NCBI RefSeq assembly: GCF_024399315.1 | Contig: NZ_CP075170.1 | Coordinates: forward strand, 2,418,001 to 2,482,000 | DNA length: 64,000 bases | Origin: Chryseobacterium sp. MA9 | GTDB taxonomy: Bacteria; Bacteroidota; Bacteroidia; Flavobacteriales; Weeksellaceae | Direction of reading: 5' to 3' | Shown here: piece after piece, positions 26,903 through 34,282 of the stretch | How the letters are laid out: each line of letters begins with the position of its first letter | Position numbering within the stretch: position 1 is the first letter of the stretch | Translations under genes and position numbers: made by a program | The notes under the pieces: model-generated | Told to the model about the DNA's origin: nothing | Database searches by the model: none | What the model saw: the letters and a program-made list of their open reading frames with translations, nothing else

Positions 26903-27223
26903 ATATAATACGTCAAGTTTTGTCGCTTTGAGTCTATATCTTTGCAATATCAATAAACAAAGAAATAAATTTTGATTTAATCCACAAAATTTTTAAATTG
27001 GTCAAAAAAACACATAAGCATGAAAATCCTAGAGTATTCTAGCAAATAATTTAAGGTTTGGTAATTATTTGCGTATTTTGAACAAGCCAATCATAATTTT
27101 ATAAAATTTCTCTTTAAGATTTAAAATCTTGAATAGTTATAAATAACATTAAACTCAGAACATTACAGAGCTTAATTTTTTATATATTTTACTCACAAAT
27201 TGAACAATTAAAAATATTACATT
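26903..27223. promoter_or_regulatory. leader region of the toxin-like lipoprotein gene
   Basis: A -7 element TATCTTTG lies at 26937-26944, leaving a leader of about 270 nt. It holds a nine-codon ORF (27020-27049), a CTAGA/TCTAG hairpin (27029-27042) and an adjacent perfect GCAAATAATT/AATTATTTGC hairpin (27042-27072). The arrangement is compatible with attenuation. Confidence 0.45.
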
Positions 27224-27994
27224 ATGACAAGAAAAATTAATTTACTTTCTATCTTTTTGCTTCTAATTGTTGGTATCCTATATTCTTGTACAGGAACTGA
27301 AAATGAATCAAGCCTAACCCCAAATGTCGCAAATAGCAGTAACTCTAAGATTTATGCTAGAGAGGGATATGATAAAACTCAAAGAATCCTTACCCTAGAC
27401 GCCAATAAGCTAGGAGATGAACACAACAATATTTTAAGAAGGTTATCTGAGGTTTCTAAAACAAATTTTTATGAATCTAAAGAAGACATCTACAAGTCTT
27501 TAAGTGATACTGAAGTTGGTCTTGACACATATACTAAAGATGAAGTATTTAAATTTGTTGACGAGAATAGTGATGTCGAAAAAAACATATCAACCGTTAT
27601 AAATCAGCTTAATACTACTGAGGCCAAAGAATTATATTTAAATATTAATAATCAACTTGACTCTGGCTTTAGTTATGAATCAGTAATAAACATTCTTAAT
27701 AACAATACTAATAATATTGAATCGATTAAAGATGATTTTGATAAACAAGTTTTGAGAATATTTGTTGCTACTAGTAAGTCTTCAGCACATTATTGGTATG
27801 TTGAAACTGAAAACACAACTTCAAGTACTAGTAGAGCCACTCCAAAGTGGGTTAAAAAAGATGGTAATGGTATTGCTCAAGCTAGTATTGGATGGGCAAT
27901 AGGTGCAGCTTTTACTTCTGGTCCTGCTGCCCCAGCTACATATTTTATTGCAGTAGCAGCGGGAGGAGCTTTATCATCAATCTGGCCAGATTAA
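27224..27994 (+). CDS. lipoprotein with bacteriocin-like hydrophobic C-terminus
   Basis: The 256-residue protein begins with a lipobox (LLIVGILYSCTG, Cys about 22). A long helical, charged middle region (residues 45-190) follows. The last 45 residues are Gly/Ala-rich and hydrophobic (ASIGWAIGAAFTSGP, then AAGGALSSIWPD), resembling pore-forming class II bacteriocin cores. The gene directly downstream encodes a 67-residue two-helix membrane protein of immunity type. So this is a candidate surface-delivered toxin. There is no family match I can name; a structural lipoprotein is the alternative. Confidence 0.65.
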   Translation: MTRKINLLSIFLLLIVGILYSCTGTENESSLTPNVANSSNSKIYAREGYDKTQRILTLDANKLGDEHNNILRRLSEVSKTNFYESKEDIYKSLSDTEVGLDTYTKDEVFKFVDENSDVEKNISTVINQLNTTEAKELYLNINNQLDSGFSYESVINILNNNTNNIESIKDDFDKQVLRIFVATSKSSAHYWYVETENTTSSTSRATPKWVKKDGNGIAQASIGWAIGAAFTSGPAAPATYFIAVAAGGALSSIWPD

Positions 27995-28010
27995 TAAAAT
28001 CAATTTAACG

Positions 28011-28214
28011 ATGAATACAAAACAAAAGGTTATTATTTTAATTTCGGCTTTTCTTTCTATGTCTTTTGTAGGATTATTTTTAAATATATATTTAGAATTT
28101 GAAGATAACCCTTCTATTAATTTAGAAACCTTCAATAAAATTTTATTGAAATCAGTAACAATTTCTTTTGTAATATTATTAATAATTGTTCTCATGAACA
28201 GAAAGAAAATATGA
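28011..28214 (+). CDS. small two-helix membrane protein, putative immunity
   Basis: The 67-residue protein has two transmembrane helices (VIILISAFLSMSFVGLFL; SVTISFVILLIIVL) joined by an acidic loop, with a Lys/Arg tail. It starts 16 bp after the toxin-like lipoprotein gene. The same layout (helix, acidic loop, NKILL, helix, basic tail) recurs in the broken gene at 28626-28831. Small helical proteins of this kind are typical immunity partners of bacteriocins. The function is inference. Confidence 0.65.
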   Translation: MNTKQKVIILISAFLSMSFVGLFLNIYLEFEDNPSINLETFNKILLKSVTISFVILLIIVLMNRKKI

Positions 28215-28267
28215 TATTAATATATTGAATTATCACAAATTTAATCCAATAACTTTCAAACAATCAG

Positions 28268-28303
28268 CCTTGACCGCAAACCAAACGGTCAAGGTTATTT
28301 TTT
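28268..28303 (+). terminator. terminator after the immunity-like gene
   Basis: CCTTGACCG and CGGTCAAGG form a 9-bp perfect stem with loop CAAACCAAA, followed by TTATTTTTT. Confidence 0.85.
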
Positions 28304-28625
28304 ATCTTACAGTACAAATTACTCTTAATATATAGACTGATTTTGTCCTTTTTCACCCTCAATCACCCCTCACCTCTACTACCCCCAATCAAACTCTGAA
28401 ACTTCCTTACAAGCAAATCCGTGGTATCTAGGTTATACTTTCTTAGGTCAAATACTAGCTAGATGATTTACTGTTTTTTATTTCCCGCGGATTCTCTTAA
28501 TTCTATATTCAATATTTTCAAACTTCTCCATCAGGAGGTATATGGAGAAATTATATGTGGTTTTACTATTTTTAACAAAAAAGGTAAAGTTTTTTCAACT
28601 GTATTAATTAACTTTGAAAATAAAA

Positions 28626-28831
28626 ATGAGTGTAAAAAGATAGGGATTATATTATTAGCTGCTTCAACATTAACTGTTATTATATTTGTTATGGATATTA
28701 ATTTTTATAATGATAATGACTATACTAAGAGTAATGTAAACAAAATACTGCTTTTATCATTTATTAAAGGGCTTGTAATCTCTGTAGCAGTCAATATTGC
28801 AAATTATTACCGCTCAATTCAAAAAAAATAA
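28626..28831 (+). pseudogene. second immunity-like membrane protein, start frameshifted
   Basis: The frame coding for an immunity-like protein (KKIGIILLAASTLTVIIF, NKILLLSFIK, basic tail) ends at 28831. The ATG at 28626 reads MSVKR and stops. Adding one A to the AAAAA run at 28634-28638 would join ATG AGT GTA AAA to that frame, giving 68 residues, the size of the intact copy at 28011. A TAACTTTG -7 element lies just upstream (about 28608-28615). An alternative 122-residue reading from an ATG at 28463 is less likely. Confidence 0.5.
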
Positions 28832-29451
28832 AAACAACTAACTTTATATTTTTTAGGGGGCTGTCTTAAAAGAAAGTCTTTTTTATATGGTAATATAGGA
28901 TGAAGATGAGAAGTCGAAAAACATAATTTAAATTCCTCCTTTATTTTAAATCCTAACCTAATAAGAAAAAAAGGTCTTCCCGCAAAAGGAGAGACCTAAA
29001 AACACAAATGATGAAAAAAAAATTAAATTCTTTTCAAAAGTATGCGATTTATTATTTAAATTCAAATCAAAATATCAATTTTTCAGATTTTGCCAGAAAA
29101 ACACATGAATTTCATTATTCCAATAAAAAAAAATAATACTAATTCGATATTTACTATAAAATTTTACACCTGATTATTATACATTTTTAAGACTCATTAC
29201 AATTTCAACATTGAGTTGAAAAACTATCAGAGTAATTCTCATAAGTAATATCTAACTAAAAAAATTACCACAATTCCTTGTGGTAATAAATAAACAATAT
29301 TAATTTCTAATCGGGTATTTCAAATTTAAACATTATAATTAATATTTACAAGATATAATTAAAAATATTCTCGATATATAATTAAAATATTGATTTATGT
29401 ATAATGATAAGCCATATATTTTTGTAAATTAGTATGACTAAAAGCAAAACT
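28832..29451. other. AT-rich region with little coding content
   Basis: It holds an AGGTCTTCC...AGACCT hairpin (28972-28997) that is followed by T7 only on the minus strand, the short ORF at 29008-29136, and the promoter of the 29452 gene (TATTTTTG at 29417-29424). A GGGGGCTGTCTTAAAAG word near 28857 resembles an IS end but has no partner. Confidence 0.5.
29008..29136 (+). CDS. possible 42-residue peptide
   Basis: The ORF starts at ATG 29008 (MMKKKLNSFQ) directly after a hairpin and ends KKK-stop. Its start resembles leaders of Bacteroidota ribosomal peptides (KKLNxF), but no GG cleavage site follows and the A-run codons make a chance ORF plausible. Confidence 0.25.
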   Translation: MMKKKLNSFQKYAIYYLNSNQNINFSDFARKTHEFHYSNKKK

Positions 29452-29706
29452 ATGAATTATCAACAGGCAGTAAATCACAAAAAAGAAATTCTGAAAAGTT
29501 TAGAAGACTTATTGACTTTTAAGTACTTTGAGATTGTTATAGCACCTTCAAAAGCAGAGGATTTTGAAAGATTTTTGAAAGAGTACAAAGCTAATCCTGC
29601 AAATTTCACGGATGAAACCTGTTTAGATTTCTCCACAGATTGTAAATACATGGTATACAGGATTTGTGAAGATAATATTTTGAACTGTCGAGAAGGAAAG
29701 CTATAG
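29452..29706 (+). CDS. hypothetical small soluble protein
   Basis: The 84-residue protein starts at ATG 29452 (MNYQQAVNHK). An in-frame ATG at 29434 is only about 10 bp past the -7 element TATTTTTG, so the later start is preferred. It is helical and charged, with two Cys near the middle (TCLDFSTDC) and one near the end. No family is recognised. It ends 3 bp before the convergent lipoprotein gene. Confidence 0.6.
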   Translation: MNYQQAVNHKKEILKSLEDLLTFKYFEIVIAPSKAEDFERFLKEYKANPANFTDETCLDFSTDCKYMVYRICEDNILNCREGKL

Positions 29707-29709
29707 TTA

Positions 29710-30105
29710 TTACTGAGAAGTGAAATGACTGGATTTTTGCCTTTCAGGCTCTCGCTCATGATGAAAAACAACCATATCAAAATCTTTTCTTAAAAGAGTT
29801 ATCTCACCATTGATATCAGTATATCTATATTCATCATTTTCAGCTGTGTAATTAGGTAAATCACTACTTTTTTTAAGTTGATACGTTTGTCCTTCCAGAT
29901 GAATAGTTGCTGTATTTTTACTGTGATTAATCGTAACTTCCATATTATCTTCCCCAAATTCATCATCAGTATAAACATTTTTAACAATATTATCAGTATT
30001 CACCGAGTTTTCAGCTGTAAAGGCTTTCACCTTGCCAGGCTGTCTACATGCTGTTACTGTAAGGGCAATCAGCCCTAAAACGGTTAGTAAAAGTAAATGT
30101 TTCAT
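29710..30105 (-). CDS. lipoprotein, MliC-like lysozyme inhibitor fold
   Basis: The 131-residue protein has a lipobox LIALTVTACRQ (Cys20). The mature part ends in a beta domain with the layout of MliC/PliC lysozyme inhibitors: ATIHLEGQTYQLKK, then YTAENDEYRYTDINGEITLLRKDF. The family motifs are short, so the match is moderate. It would sit in the outer or inner membrane facing the periplasm and protect against lysozyme. It is convergent with the 29452 gene and divergent from the secreted protein at 30490. Confidence 0.55.
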   Translation of the reverse strand: MKHLLLLTVLGLIALTVTACRQPGKVKAFTAENSVNTDNIVKNVYTDDEFGEDNMEVTINHSKNTATIHLEGQTYQLKKSSDLPNYTAENDEYRYTDINGEITLLRKDFDMVVFHHEREPERQKSSHFTSQ

Positions 30106-30489
30106 GGTAATAAATTATTTTCAGTTGTTTCATGTGTATGTTAATGTTATATAAAATTACGAATATTTAAACAATTGACATTAATTATTTAAATAAATCA
30201 CCCAAACTACATTATTAATTAATATTTATTAAACGTAGCGCAGTTTTATATAAGTAACAAAAAATGTTTGAGAATGTTTAAATTTCACCATGTTCAAGAA
30301 ATTCTTTTATAATAGCAAACTTAAAAATATAATGCTGAATTGGAATAAAATTCTCTAAATTATGATTTATGATTTATTTTGAATAATTTACATTACAAAC
30401 AACATATTTATTAAAATTACACTCAAAATAAAACATAATTGTTTAATATATTTACTTTAATTTTGCATTATATTAAACATATTTAAGTC
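30106..30489. other. divergent promoter region
   Basis: Very AT-rich, no ORF. It contains the promoter of the 30490 gene (TTG at 30439-30441, TAATTTTG at 30458-30465) and the upstream region of the MliC-like gene. Confidence 0.5.
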
Positions 30490-31305
30490 ATGAAAAAAAT
30501 TACATTTATTATTTTATTTTTCTTTTTTGCAAATTCTACATTTGCTCAAATAGGAATTAACACCCCAAATCCGCAAACCATGTTCCATGTTGATGGACAA
30601 AAAGACAATCCCACAACAGGAGTTCCTAATACAGCTCAGCAATTAAATGACTTTGCTGTAACAAGTAATGGAGATGTAGGAGTAGGAACTACTAATCCGA
30701 CTTCAAAATTAGAGCTAAATTCAGGCACTAACAATGTTTCAGGATTGAAATTCACGAATCTTACTTCTGCAAGTCCTGTTTCTAATGGGGCAATTTTAGG
30801 TGTAGACGCTTCAGGAAATGTTATTAAAACACAATTTACTCCTTTAACAGGAGAATCTGTTCTTAATGGAAACTATGATCTCATTCCAACTGGTCCACTA
30901 CCTTTTCAGGAAAACTTTAACATATTAAATATTACTTTACCTGCTGCTGGAACTTATGAAATTAAATATCAGCTTTATGCTCAGATTAATCTCACAGCAA
31001 GTACTGTTTCATCAACAGCATCCGTTGTCGCGTGGTTGACCACAGCACCAAGCCCTGGAAATCTGGTAGTTAATTCAGCTGTTTTTGTGTGCGGTTATCA
31101 AGTACCTCCAACAATAAATTCAACTACAGCTATTTCAGGAGGTAATATGGGAACTATGACAGTAACAGTAACTGGACCTACTACTTATTATTTAGGAGCT
31201 CGTTTTACATATGGTACAACTGGTGGTACTGGTGGTACTGCTCGTCTACATTCTTCTGACAGTCTTGGAAGAACAAAAATGAGCTATATTCAATTAGCAC
31301 CATAA
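30490..31305 (+). CDS. secreted beta-rich protein of the IGINTxNP type
   Basis: The 271-residue protein has a signal peptide (FIILFFFFANSTFAQ). The mature start IGINTPNPQTMFHVDG is the repeated opener of many Flavobacteria surface proteins and is followed by a second copy (VGVGTTNPTSKLELN). After this come Thr/Ser-rich beta strands ending in a C1q- or tail-fibre-like domain (YYLGARFTYGTT). No T9SS sorting domain is present. The function is probably surface binding or structure; this is inference. Confidence 0.7.
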   Translation: MKKITFIILFFFFANSTFAQIGINTPNPQTMFHVDGQKDNPTTGVPNTAQQLNDFAVTSNGDVGVGTTNPTSKLELNSGTNNVSGLKFTNLTSASPVSNGAILGVDASGNVIKTQFTPLTGESVLNGNYDLIPTGPLPFQENFNILNITLPAAGTYEIKYQLYAQINLTASTVSSTASVVAWLTTAPSPGNLVVNSAVFVCGYQVPPTINSTTAISGGNMGTMTVTVTGPTTYYLGARFTYGTTGGTGGTARLHSSDSLGRTKMSYIQLAP

Positions 31306-31312
31306 TCTAAAT

Positions 31313-31392
31313 ATACCTCTTCTTAAAATCTCTATTGATGAATATCCCAAAGCAGATGATGAGAGAAAAATTCCCAAACTAAGAAGAGGTAT
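31313..31392. repeat. 13-bp inverted repeat around a 54-bp spacer
   Basis: ATACCTCTTCTTA (31313-31325) and TAAGAAGAGGTAT (31380-31392) are exact inverse complements just after the stop of the secreted-protein gene. They could form a stabilising 3' hairpin or be a small inverted-repeat remnant. Confidence 0.5.
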
Positions 31393-31562
31393 TTAATATA
31401 CATAATTTCAACTACGAATTCGCCTAAAATTTCAGGTACTCATCATTATCATAAATTCATGTAAAATCAGCTAAAATAAAAAAGTTTATTAAACACAAAA
31501 TCAGCTACACAACAGGATATAAGAATATCATTTATAATTCAAGTAACATCTAAGAGTTTATT

Positions 31563-32960
31563 CTAATTCCAAATCTTTTTAGTCATATTTGGAGCATAGC
31601 CAATCTCACGAATAAATATTTCATGCATCAATTCATAAACTTGGTCTAAATCTGATTCTTTTACGACTAGGCAATCATGCAATGTAAAAAACGGAATCTT
31701 TCTTTTAAAAGTATTGTTTATCTCCCGAGCAATAGTGTGAACCATAAAATGAGATTCTAATTGAAACAGCAAATATGAAAGTCTTTTATGTCTTTCAGAC
31801 GGCAGAACCCCCTCAAATTTCACTCGTTTGAACTTTTTAGTAAGCTCATATATTTTAGGAAAATGATTGTAAAATACAGTTTGTTCCTGAATGTAATATT
31901 TAGGATGCGCAAAAAGCATAGCTAAAAATTTGTTTTTAGTATATTTTCTTAGGTCGCCTTCATCGCCATCAAATTGCCTACTAAACATAATTTCAAAACT
32001 TGATTCAAAGGTTGGAAGGTTCATAAAGCCGTCCATAAAATGCTCATAAAGTCGGTTGTTCAGCACAAGTTCCTTGAAATCCGCTATCTCCCTGTCAGAA
32101 GGCTTTACCAAAGATTCTACTATCATATAATGATAGAGTATATCCTGACTACATAGCTGTGTGCATAGTATCCCCGCCTTAGTCTCCCCGCAGGTAGTAG
32201 GAATAGAGAGTATATAGGACAAGAAGAATGGAATTGAGGACGACAAATCGACTTCCGCCAGATTCTCACCATCATATTTCAAATACTTCCTGCATATTTT
32301 AGAAAATGATGTTATAGCGGTATGTAATCTACCGTCCGTTTCAGGCTTGTTATAGAAGTTAAAACATCCATTTTTAAAATCTACTACTCTTTGAGCATTC
32401 AAAAGATACTTGTTATAGTCTCCCGTCTGCAAATAATCCAAATAAAGCTCATTTAAGGCTGATTCTGCGTCTAATTCAAAGCGGGAAACATCAAAATACC
32501 CTCGTGTAAAATCAAAGCGTTTTCGCACTGTATTGTCAATCTGAGGTTCATTAATCTTCTTGACCTTACCAGCAAAAGTTTTTTCAGTAATAGAATACAG
32601 CTTCAATTCTCCATCACCCCAGTAATGTTTAGGCAGATGATATGCATAGCAACTACCAGAATCGTAATTTCGTTTCCAAAGCATCCGCCCCTCACCCCCG
32701 AAATCCTGATAAAGATAATCTATGTGCTGTTTAGAATTTCTGTAAATAGATTGATTAATTCCTGCACATCGTGGAATATAATGCTCTATTATAGATTCAA
32801 AACTGCCGAATTCGTCTGTATCTTGGTTACATGATTCTTTAATCAGTTCGGAGATAAAATAATGACAATAATCTTTGCTCAGTTCAAAATCAGGCGGGAA
32901 TTTAGACAATCTTTGTTCTAAATTTAGATTTTTGGGTATTAATACATAATATTCACTCAT
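31563..32960 (-). CDS. family A (PolA/T7-like) polymerase palm-domain protein
   Basis: The 465-residue protein is read from ATG 32960 (MSEYYVLIPK). Its C-terminal half has the motif order of single-subunit polymerases. There is a GRLHT motif (210-214, as TGRL in PolA); motif A LAEVDLSSS with Asp238; a motif B-like RKYTKNKFLAMLF (338-350), as RxxxKxxxFxxxYG; and motif C FFTLHDCLVV with His428-Asp429. No exonuclease or zinc primase domain is visible. It probably replicates or primes the element DNA. The family was not identified by search; the fold is inferred from motif order. Confidence 0.6.
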   Translation of the reverse strand: MSEYYVLIPKNLNLEQRLSKFPPDFELSKDYCHYFISELIKESCNQDTDEFGSFESIIEHYIPRCAGINQSIYRNSKQHIDYLYQDFGGEGRMLWKRNYDSGSCYAYHLPKHYWGDGELKLYSITEKTFAGKVKKINEPQIDNTVRKRFDFTRGYFDVSRFELDAESALNELYLDYLQTGDYNKYLLNAQRVVDFKNGCFNFYNKPETDGRLHTAITSFSKICRKYLKYDGENLAEVDLSSSIPFFLSYILSIPTTCGETKAGILCTQLCSQDILYHYMIVESLVKPSDREIADFKELVLNNRLYEHFMDGFMNLPTFESSFEIMFSRQFDGDEGDLRKYTKNKFLAMLFAHPKYYIQEQTVFYNHFPKIYELTKKFKRVKFEGVLPSERHKRLSYLLFQLESHFMVHTIAREINNTFKRKIPFFTLHDCLVVKESDLDQVYELMHEIFIREIGYAPNMTKKIWN

Positions 32961-33219
32961 AATAATGTTATAAAAAGGACATAACAAGGGCTGTACACGG
33001 CTATTTTAGCAATGCATTCAGATTTTGTTATACGGAATGTTTTAGTTGATTTTTTGGGCGTTTATAAGGCTTTTACGGCATGCGTACGCAGAGTTGTGCG
33101 ATATAATAAGAAAAAGATGTTTTTTATCCATAATCATTATAATACACTCTTAAAACAGGTTTTAAGGAGCTTAAATAGATTAACAAGGGATTTTATTACT
33201 ATACTGTAAAACAAAGAAT

Positions 33220-33507
33220 TTAAGGGTTTAAACGGGCTGAAACATCACTTTTAGAGTAAAACACTTTTGCACCCATTTTAATAGGAGTTAAAACTCCGCT
33301 TTTATTCCAATTATGCAATGTTGAATAGCTAACATTTAAATGTTCAGATGTTTCTTTACGGGTGTAAAACTCTTTTTCATCTTTTGAAACTTGCTCAACC
33401 TGCATTTGGTTGACTACTTTACGAACTATTTGCTCAAAATCCTGCATAAGTTCTTCTTTTGTAAGTTGGAATAGTGGTCTGTTGTCACTGTTGTTGTTAC
33501 TGTTCAT
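33220..33507 (-). CDS. excisionase-like helix-turn-helix protein
   Basis: The 95-residue protein has a C-terminal winged HTH of the MerR/excisionase type (EFYTRKETSEHLNVSYSTLHNWNKSGVLTPIKMG, then KVFYSKSDVSARL). This is the usual form of Bacteroidota Xis or directionality factors encoded near an integrase. It lies between the integrase and the polymerase-like gene and probably controls excision or replication. The N-terminal 45 residues are a charged helix. Confidence 0.8.
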   Translation of the reverse strand: MNSNNNSDNRPLFQLTKEELMQDFEQIVRKVVNQMQVEQVSKDEKEFYTRKETSEHLNVSYSTLHNWNKSGVLTPIKMGAKVFYSKSDVSARLNP

Positions 33508-34282
33508 AATGTATGTTTTTTATATTGTTAATTTATTTGTTCAATTACCTGACATACAGGCATAAAAAAAGGAAACCCCTTTCGAGATTTCCTGATGTTG
33601 TTATTCGGACATAAAAAAAGACCCAACTTTTTGAGTTGAGTCTGTATATTTGTTTGTTAATAGTTGTTAAAATTTTGTTGTTTAGGCATAAGTATTCCCT
33701 GACATAGCGCAGAATACGTTTTTTATAAGGTGCAACCCCTTGTGCAGTATGTGTTGACCGCTTCCGACTTATTGACAGGATATAACTTCTCCCTGAATTT
33801 CCGAAATTGCGTTATAATGTGTGCATCCCACGTCCCTATTTTCTAGGTACTTTCGATTTTTGCCAATATCGTTTTTTAATAGGTGATTCCCCCTTGATAT
33901 TCTTTAAAATAATTGGTCTTTTTAGTTACGTTTAAATATAATTATTTCGTTATAAAATATAATTTCTCCATAGAAATATAAATCTGCGCCTGTTATTTTA
34001 GTTCGGAGTGCTTCCCGCAACCTTCAAAAACTATATTATACAATCTTTGGCGTAATTATCCTTCTGAATGAAATTCCTGCTCCCCTAATCTTTAGCATTT
34101 CGCTAGGTATGGTCGCTCCAATGAAGACTTATATAATTACTTGAAATAATCTTAAAGAACAACTTCGCTCGTTTCGCATCTTACTTACTCATTAATCACT
34201 ATCAAGTGATATATCTTATTTTTCAGATTTAAAACTTTTGAGTCAAAATCAAATACCGTGCCAAAATTTTAATTTTCGGGCT
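33508..34282. other. 775-bp non-coding region between integrase and xis
   Basis: No gene is visible. Two minus-strand terminators stand in tandem at 33554-33590 (AGGAAA/TTTCCT) and 33611-33648 (GACTCAACT/AGTTGGGTC, then T7). A CCTGACATA word occurs twice (33549, 33701). The stretch could hold the element's replication origin or an untranslated RNA ending at these terminators. Confidence 0.45.
33611..33648 (-). terminator. minus-strand terminator downstream of the integrase
   Basis: GACTCAACT and AGTTGGGTC (one G-T) form a 9-bp stem around CAAAA, followed by seven T. Confidence 0.75.

Noticed and set aside
28463-28831. Accepting the full 122-codon ORF
   Set aside because: The N-terminal 50 codons do not look like protein, and the intact homologue at 28011 is only 67 residues; the frameshift explanation fits better.
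28857-28873. GGGGGCTGTCTTAAAAG, resembling an insertion-sequence end
   Set aside because: No inverse copy, target duplication or transposase fragment was found nearby.
33012-33209. 65-codon plus-strand ORF between polymerase and Xis genes
   Set aside because: No promoter or ribosome-binding context, composition unlike its neighbours, and it overlaps the leader of the minus-strand operon.
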